Of a stretch of DNA of 64,000 nt, positions 57,875 to 64,000 are shown one piece after another; position 1 is the first letter of the stretch, and each line of letters opens with the position of its first letter. Position numbers and translations under genes: made by a program. The stretch comes from Bidens hawaiensis. Its lineage: Eukaryota > Streptophyta > Magnoliopsida > Asterales > Asteraceae. Location of the stretch: positions 62,001 through 126,000 of the forward strand of contig JAIQDT010003789.1 of the NCBI GenBank assembly GCA_021521415.1, in the 5' to 3' direction. The notes under the pieces were generated by a model, which did no database searches, was not told the origin of the DNA, and saw nothing but the letters and a program-made list of their open reading frames with translations.

Positions 57875-59630
57875 TCAGTTAGATTCTGAGTCACAAACTA
57901 TATCAATTTGCAAATCAGAGTCAGTTGGAGTTTCAGCAGGATTTGGAAGTGGAAGTGGATCTTCATAGACTATTTCACATTCATCATCTGAATCCGGGTC
58001 TGACACAACTGCTGACTTGATGCTATTTTCAATTTTATCAAGCACACAGTCTTTCCATTCATTCATCTCTTGCTTAGACTTCCACTAATAACCTCTTGGT
58101 TCAAATCCCTATTTTAACAAGAATTTTTCATCACCATTTAGAACTCTAGGTATTAACTTTGATATTCCATTGGCACTAGACCTTTTGCTCTTGCCAGTCT
58201 ATTGTGTTACTTTCGGATTTTCAGTGATCTTCAACACAGACTTTAACCTCTTCTCAATGGTCTGTCTCTTGCCCTCTTCATCAGAAGAGTTTCTATCTCC
58301 ATTTAGATACCTTTCATACATTTCTTTGTAACTCTTCATGTCAAACCCACTCACAACATCAGGAATTTCAAATGTATCTTCAACCACCCAACAAGAATCA
58401 GTGTGATGTTAGGAATTTCAAATGTATCTTCCCATGTCTTCAAGCAGTTGCTTGTCCTTGATCTTGTCACTAGGTTTGGGAAAGTCAAAACCTAAAGAGG
58501 TTTTGGCGCATAGAAAGTTGGTGAAGTCCATCTTAATGGGTTGGCTGATGTCAAGTATCTGAGGATACTTTTCTTTCACAAACACAATTCTTTTCAGCTT
58601 AGATGGAGTTCTTGAAGATCTTGCTTCTTGCTTTGTTGTATATCTTCTCATATGCACATAATCAACATCCCCAATGTCAAAGAGTTCATGATTTGAAAAC
58701 ACTGGATAAATTGGAAGATGGGTTTGATCATATGAAGATTTTCTTGATACATCAGTTTTTCTTTTGATCTCAGATCTGTCACGAATATCAAACACTTATG
58801 TTCTGTCCTCATCTTTTCATAGTGTTTCTGGAGTTTGGGGTTATGTTAGGCGACTTTGGAATCCTTTGATCCTTTCTTTTGCTTGAATCCTTCTTCTTTT
58901 GTTTGCCTTTTGAAGATTTGTTACTGCTGTAGCTGCTTGTGCTCCCTTTACTGGAGTACTTACTCCATCTCTTCTTTTTGCTCAATTCAGTTTCTTAAGT
59001 TCCTTCTCATCTGTCTCCTTAGGCTCTTTCATGAAAAACTCCCTATCTTTGCTCACAGTTACATTCTCATATTGTTTCACAAATTCAAGTTTGTCTTCAA
59101 ACACATTTTTGAATTGCTTCAAGTATTCATTCCTGCTTTCCTTATCAACCTTCATTGGATATTTGTCACAAAAAGGAGGTGGTACCTTCTTGTATTTTCC
59201 CTCTTCAGTCATCTTATCCACATAACCAACATTGTTACTAGTTGACACCAAGTTATTTAAGAAGTCCATTTGTATCAATAACTCTACATTCTTGAGTTTT
59301 TCCTCAGCATACATCTTCCTTTAAGCCATCAATTTCAACACTCATTCTGGATTGAGTCATGTAGGCTTGCATGCAGTCTTCTTCTAGACTCTTGATTTGA
59401 TTATCATATGTACCTTCACTTGACTCAAAAGAATTCATGATAGCCTCTTTCCTTTCACACGCTGATTTCCATTTTCTAATCTCCTGATTTAATTCATCAA
59501 TGGTTAACAGAAGATCAGAGATAGAAAGTTCAGAATGTACCTTTGAACCAGAAGATTCTCCTTGTTCTTGCACCTTTGCCATGAAAGCCATATTTGCCTT
59601 TTCCATTTCAGTAGCATGGTTGCTTCAATC
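57875..59630 (-). pseudogene. Copia B gag C-terminal/linker region
   Basis: Open pieces are 59304-59606 (coiled-coil-like: LTIDELNQEIRKWKSACERK), 58982-59314 (DKYPMKVDKESRNEYLKQFK), 58418-58795 (LPIYPVFSNHELFDIGDVDY), 58199-58387 and 57875-58066 (acidic). They lie in changing frames. The stretch sits between the nucleocapsid and protease, as in other large plant Copia elements. No enzyme motif is present. A short direct repeat 'gaatttcaaatgtatctt' occurs at 58363 and 58412. Confidence 0.7.
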
Positions 59631-61086
59631 AAAATCCCCATCCTGTGGTGCCCTTGGAACTGCAACATTTCCCTGATCTCTTGCTTGATTCACCACATTG
59701 GTATTTCCTCTGTTCTGATTGTTCTGAATCTGCAGTTGATTATTTCTTTAAGGCTAGACCTGTTGTTGCTGAGGTCTGTTCTGATTTTGGTAAGGATTTT
59801 GATTGACCAATTGATTTCTCTTTTGAGATCCCTGTTAATTCTGGTGTTGGTTTTGATAGAACTAGTTTTGATTGACTTGATTACGAAACTGTTTTGGCTG
59901 ATTACATTCTGTAGCAAAATGCCCTGGTTGCTAGCAGTTGTAACATATGGCCTTTGATTTATCAAATCCTATTCTGTCATTTGGCCCATAAAATGATGAT
60001 CTCCCAGTTCGGTTATACAATCTCTTACTTCTGACTGCTAACATTGCAGCTTGCCATTTTAAGTTCATGCCCTCCAGTTCATTTGCATCAATCTGTTCCA
60101 AATCTTCCTGCACTACACTTGTAAGAATGATATTCTTTGCCACAAATGCATTGTAGGAATCAATGAACATTGAGAATAAGGGCTGATAGTCAGTTCCTTG
60201 GCCTGAAGTGTTTCAACATAGGGATCATGTCCACTAGCTGTAGATGCAACATCATCCTTAATAAGTTGTAAATTAAATCTTGATTGTCCTCCACACACTG
60301 AGCCAGATTCAGAAGGCTATTCAACAATAGGCAGTTGATTTGACTTAGGAGAGAGATTTCCCATACGTGCCACTAAAGCATTTGTCATTGGAAAGTTGGG
60401 CTTCTCCTCTCTTATCATATGATTTTCTATCATTTCATGCTCAGCAACCTTCAGAAATGCTATCACATCATCTAGTTTGAAGATGGGAAAACTTGCTTTC
60501 TCTTTGATAAAATTTCTTGCAGTATACCACTCTCCAGACAGTGAAGACAGCAGTTTCTTGTTCAATTCGAAGTCAGAAATCACTAAATCAGTTGTTCTGA
60601 TTTCATTCACTATGGTCATGAACCTCTGCAATACTTACTTTAGTCGTTTCCCTACCTTGAACTTGAAATGGTCAAGTTGCTGCTTGAGTCTGTCTTTCTT
60701 GATGTATCTCAACTCTGTGTTTCCTTCAAACATGTCAATGACAGCATCATACATCTCCTTAGCTGTTTTGTGATGATTGACACTGGTCAATATCTCCCAA
60801 GATAGACCAAGTTTTAACATAGACAGTGCCTTATCATCCTTCTTCTTCATTTTGAGTTCTACTGTTGGATTGTTGTTAGCGGCAGTGGATGGAACATATT
60901 GTCCTTCTCTGATAGAAACCACAGTTCAGGGTTGTTATAGTTAACAACAACTTCAAATAAGGCCTTCCATTTGATGAAATTTTCCTGACCTAAAATCGGT
61001 CTTGGAATCTTATTTATTGATACTTCTTGATCATCCATCTTGTTAAGATCTGAGATTTTACTGAAAAAACCCTTGTAAAGCTTCAA
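59631..61086 (-). pseudogene. Copia B gag (capsid and CCHC nucleocapsid)
   Basis: Start at the ATG at 61086 or, more likely, at 61038 (MDDQEVSINKIPRPILGQEN). The capsid blocks are NFIKWKALFEVVVNYNNPEL, then after a frameshift near 60910 LGLSWEILTSVNHHKTAKEM, and after a nonsense TAA at 60635 IVNEIRTTDLVISDFELNKK and LLSSLSGEWYTARNFI. The zinc knuckle CYNC..QPGHFATEC (C-x2-C-x4-H-x4-C) lies at about 59940-59905 and has an in-frame stop just after the second Cys. A Gln/Asn-rich tail follows (59690-59880). Confidence 0.88.
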
Positions 61087-61132
61087 GCTTTGTCACAAAC
61101 CTTCAGTCCCATGTCCTTCAGTGAGCTTCCAC

Positions 61133-61145
61133 AGCTCTGATACCA
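61133..61145 (-). other. primer-binding site (tRNA-iMet) of Copia B
   Basis: On the minus strand tggtatcagagct lies just after the 5' LTR end. It is a perfect core match to the usual plant initiator-Met primer site and fixes the orientation of element B. Confidence 0.92.
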
Positions 61146-61147
61146 CT

Positions 61148-62166
61148 TTTCAGGACCGGAATCTGGTGCAACCTTAGGTAGGTCGACAAGAGCACACATA
61201 TCCAATAACCCATAGGCCTATTGAATATCCCGGCGGAATAAGGATATTCAACGGAGGGAACGAAGGTGTGATATAATAAAAACGAAACAATAAAGTATAA
61301 TCATTAAGAACAAAATCAAAGACAAAGATTCACTTATTTAATACATCATTCAATGAAAAAGTGAAAGGAATGTCTAGGGTTTCGTGAAAAACGACGGCGG
61401 CTGTACGAGGAGACAAAATTAATATTTGTTAGAATGTTTCTCGTATTCTGTGCTCTATATGGAAACCTAGGACCCTATTTATAGACCCTGACAATCCTTC
61501 TAGAATCTCTAATCATTACATAATGAAAGACAAATACAAATACAAGTGTAAGAGTCTTTGAGCATGATGTGTATCTTGCTCGAGCAGACTCAGTATACGA
61601 GGTATGCTCGATGAGTGTCTTCGAGCATACTTTACATAGAATATTTTCAGAGAAAATATTATCCTCAAGCAGGCTTCATTCTTCTTGACCAATCCATGCT
61701 TTGCTCGAACTAGTCCATCGAGCAAGCCCATTCTTCTTGATGTCTTCAATCCTGTCTTGAGACTTATTGAACAATATTTAGCATGCTCGGATGTAAATCA
61801 TGCTCAGGGGACTGAACCATGCTCGAAGTCCTTGCTTGGAACACATGACATCTTCTTATTGCATCCATGCTTGTTACCATGTGCTCGGACATCCTGTGCT
61901 CGGAATCACTTGGTTAAAACTTGAATGATCAAGTTGTTTGCTCGATTGGCAATCCATACTCGATAGAAGAACACTCTTGCTTGTTGAAGTGTAGCTTGCT
62001 CGAAGCCTTAACACTTAGAAAAAATTAACCAGAAATGGTTCTGAAGACCATGCTCGAGGTAGTAAACCATGCTCGATAGTCCATTTTGCTCGAAGTTCAT
62101 ACTTAGCCGATTTACAGAGGAGGTTGAGAAGATTCCAATCTTCCTTAGCAAATATCCGACTCAACA
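61148..62166 (-). repeat. 5' LTR of Copia B
   Basis: Aligns end to end with 28040-29044. The 3' terminal tgt (complement of ...aca) has become ttt. It contains many tgctcga-type motifs at 61560-62100. It is followed by the duplication gtaac at 62167-62171. Confidence 0.93.
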
Positions 62167-62212
62167 GTAACAACACGTTTATACAAATATGCTGTGTACT
62201 GTTAAAAATAAT

Positions 62213-62405
62213 GTGGTTTATAACGGCCATAGGAGAATAATGTGGTATATAAAGGCCATGGGTGAATAACATGGTCTGTAACGGCCACGGGTGAATAACG
62301 TGGTCTGTAACGGCCATGGGTGAATAACGTGGTCTGTAACGGCAATGGGTGAATAATGTGGTCTGTCATGGCCATGGGTGAATAACGTGGTCTGTGATGA
62401 CCATG
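62213..62405 (+). repeat. 29-bp tandem repeat in D LTR
   Basis: Between six and seven units of gtggtctgtaacggccatgg gtgaataac, period 29 bp (for example starts at 62301 and 62330), with a few substitutions. The unit encodes the HYSPMAVTDHVI-type artefact peptides in three frames. Confidence 0.93.
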
Positions 62406-62409
62406 GGGA

Positions 62410-62875
62410 TATTGTGGGCAGAAGGGGGCCACAATAGTACCAAACTAAAGTTGAGTATGGCCTATGAGCCAAGTTCTGCTGCAACTTAATAAACTAAAGT
62501 TGAGTATGGCCTATGAGCCAAGTTCTGCTGCAACTAAACAAACTAACTTGATTATGACATGAATGTTAAGAAAATAATGTGGTTATGCGTATTGTGGGCG
62601 GTTGGGGAGCCACAGTGTTTGGTGATACATGATAAATACTATATATGTATGTGTGTCTATATACATGCTATGTGAATAGGCATAGGAAAGACTATGTGTA
62701 GAAAATACTAATTATTGTGTGTACACCGTGTAATGTATAAGTTTACGTGGAATAATTGTGGGCAGAAGGGGGGCCATAGTGGTTGATGTTACGAGGAACC
62801 GTTGTGGGCGGAAGGGGGGCCACAGTGGTTGATTTTAGGTACCGTTGTGAGCGGAAGGGGGGCCACGGTGGTTGA
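62410..62875 (+). repeat. dispersed attgtgggc..ggggggccaca units in D LTR
   Basis: Five copies, at about 62411, 62589, 62756, 62801 and 62843, of a 25-30-bp string of the type gttgtgggcggaaggggggc followed by cacagtggttgat. The last two are spaced by about 42 bp. Confidence 0.85.
62443..62540 (+). repeat. 49-bp direct duplication in D LTR
   Basis: aaactaaagttgagtatggc...gttctgctgcaact occurs twice head to tail, almost identical. Confidence 0.9.
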
Positions 62876-63399
62876 TTAAACACGGAAAAATGGAAACACG
62901 CAACACGAACTAACAGCCACGATTTTATCGTGATTTCAGACTCGTATTATAAACTTACATGTGTGCATATGTACACACAAGGATACGGCTATGCATATAT
63001 ATACAAACGTAAATCCATATTTTTACATACGTGCGTACATACAAACTATAACTGTGTAGTACGCAGAAATGATTTCGTTAAAACTTATGAAACTCACCTA
63101 CTATTCGTAGTTGACCGTTTTTGAACATGCTTTTCAGGTAATCAGAAAGGTGGAATAGTTTGCTTATGTGTTTCATGTTCGGATTGTGAACGGTGCTGTG
63201 AGCATTTGAGTTAGAAGTAAAGTAGTTGAAGAGCTAGTTTGGATTGTATCACCTAGTCTGTAAAAGATGTTAGAACAATGTAATATATTGTAAATTAGTT
63301 AGTAATGTTTCTTTATAAACAATGTATTTGATACCAGTTGTATCTGTTACATTTTCGTTTTATGCTTCCGCAGATCACTCAACAGGGTGTGACAATAGT

Positions 63400-63412
63400 T
63401 GGTATCAGAGCC
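63400..63412 (+). other. primer-binding site (tRNA-iMet) of element D
   Basis: tggtatcagagcc starts 5 bases after the LTR end at 63394. It shows that D is a plus-strand LTR retrotransposon whose interior continues out of the window. Confidence 0.88.
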
Positions 63413-64000
63413 ATTGGTTATAAAGGATTAGGTTATCCCTTAGGATACCTATAATATAACCGTAGGCTCGATTATATTTCGGAAACTTAATAATGATTAA
63501 CGATAGATACTGATGGAAGCCGAGATGAACTTGTAGGGCAAGTGAGTTATTATAGTCCGGAACGCATAAACAGACTTGCTTGTACGAGTTAATTCGGGGA
63601 GAAATCGTGGAACATTTTGATAGGTAAAAATGGCAACATGCGTGTATAAAGATGATGTGGAGTATATATGTAACGTGCATACGTGTTTATTCGAAACGAG
63701 GCATTTGGATACGTGTGCGTACGGTACCACCGATAATATTGAATCTTATCGTAACGAATATTATATTCAGTTATAATTAATATTAATTCCTAATCTAATT
63801 AAAATTAAATCTTACCAAAATTAATAATATATTTTATCATAATTAATATTATACCTAGTCATAACAAATAAAATATTATATTTTTGCCTTAATTAATAAT
63901 ATCCTTTACACTGATCAAAGCTATCGAAAAATGTTCTTTTATGACTAACTATTGCACCGAAAGATATCGAGAACGGGTAGCTTTATGACAAGTGAGGAAC
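63413..64000 (+). other. leader of element D, no coding signal yet
   Basis: AT-rich from 63740 on (taattaatatta-type runs). No gag motif is reached before the window ends. The minus-strand frames at 63405-63730 have no recognisable content. Confidence 0.5.

Larger units (their letters stand above)
28040..62166 (-). mobile_element. Copia element B, 34 kb including nested insertions
   Basis: A minus-strand Ty1/Copia element, large and of Sirevirus-like layout (inference). It has a 5' LTR (61148-62166), iMet primer site, gag, protease, integrase, RT, RNase H, a motif-rich spacer, an extra ORF, polypurine tract and a 3' LTR (28040-29044). The LTRs are about 93-95% alike by eye, so the insertion is not very young. 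Nested later insertions at 30105-32146, 33253-43904, 44258-46896 and 49919-about 52897 make up more than half of its length. Multiple stops and frameshifts show that it cannot move on its own. Confidence 0.93.
62167..63394 (+). repeat. LTR of element D, right part
   Basis: Continues the LTR that starts at 25559, after the Copia B insertion. It ends gggtgtgaca at 63394, followed by a primer-binding site. It contains several tandem repeats (62213-62405, 62443-62535 and dispersed gggcagaaggggggccac units). ORFs read on the minus strand at 62015-62484 come only from the tandem repeat. Confidence 0.75.

Noticed and set aside
62015..62484. Three overlapping minus-strand ORFs of 76-100 residues with HYSPMAVTDHVI repeats
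   Set aside because: They exist only because a 29-bp repeat lacks stops in three frames; the region is a non-coding LTR.

Overview
The window is plant nuclear DNA from a transposon-packed, intergenic-type region. Nothing in it reads as an intact host gene, and I recognise no tRNA, rRNA or other RNA gene. Every convincing protein signal is a plant retrotransposon (Ty1/Copia or Ty3/Gypsy) or a remnant of another transposon class (Helitron with an RPA-like exon, MuDR-type transposase). The large Copia elements carry an extra 3' reading frame of a type I associate with Asteraceae genomes (often annotated there as 'synaptobrevin, longin-like domain protein'; from memory, unchecked). My best guess is a composite-family plant, at moderate confidence.

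Layout, left half (1-25558). A partial LTR enters from the left edge and ends at about 734. Next comes a decayed minus-strand Copia element ('A'): its extra 3' ORF (1305-4555), a spacer full of short palindromic motifs, the RT/RNase H tail (6891-7710), and, far to the right, RT start, integrase, protease and gag-side sequence (21795-25360). A was split inside its RT by a Ty3/Gypsy element of a family I call Y (7711-21794, target duplication ttggt). The 5' LTR of Y was itself hit by a solo LTR of a third family, X (8888-11350, duplication ccctt). Most of the inside of Y is gone. In its place are a short protease/RT remnant, exon-like and MuDR-like fragments, two Helitron-type 3' ends, a foldback element and degenerate tandem repeats.

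Layout, right half (25559-64000). A long LTR ('D', 25559-63394, followed by an initiator-Met primer site) is interrupted by one 34-kb minus-strand Copia element ('B', 28040-62166, duplication gtaac). B keeps both LTRs, primer site, polypurine tract, gag, protease, integrase, RT, RNase H and the extra 3' ORF, all damaged. It is inflated by nested insertions: a Y solo LTR (30105-32146), an Athila-like Ty3/Gypsy element with both LTRs (33253-43904), an X solo LTR (44258-46896), and a truncated Y-family LTR (49919 to about 52897) that contains a further X solo LTR (49943-51836).

The relative order of events can be read from the nesting: D before B before the Athila-like, X and Y insertions; A before Y before X. 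All coding elements look dead (frameshifts, nonsense codons, internal deletions; the Athila-like integrase has lost its catalytic Glu). The most interesting signals are the extra Copia ORF present in two different elements, the element-specific palindromic motif arrays (cgaatg/cattcg in A, tgctcgagca in B), and the independent minisatellite expansions in X-family LTRs.
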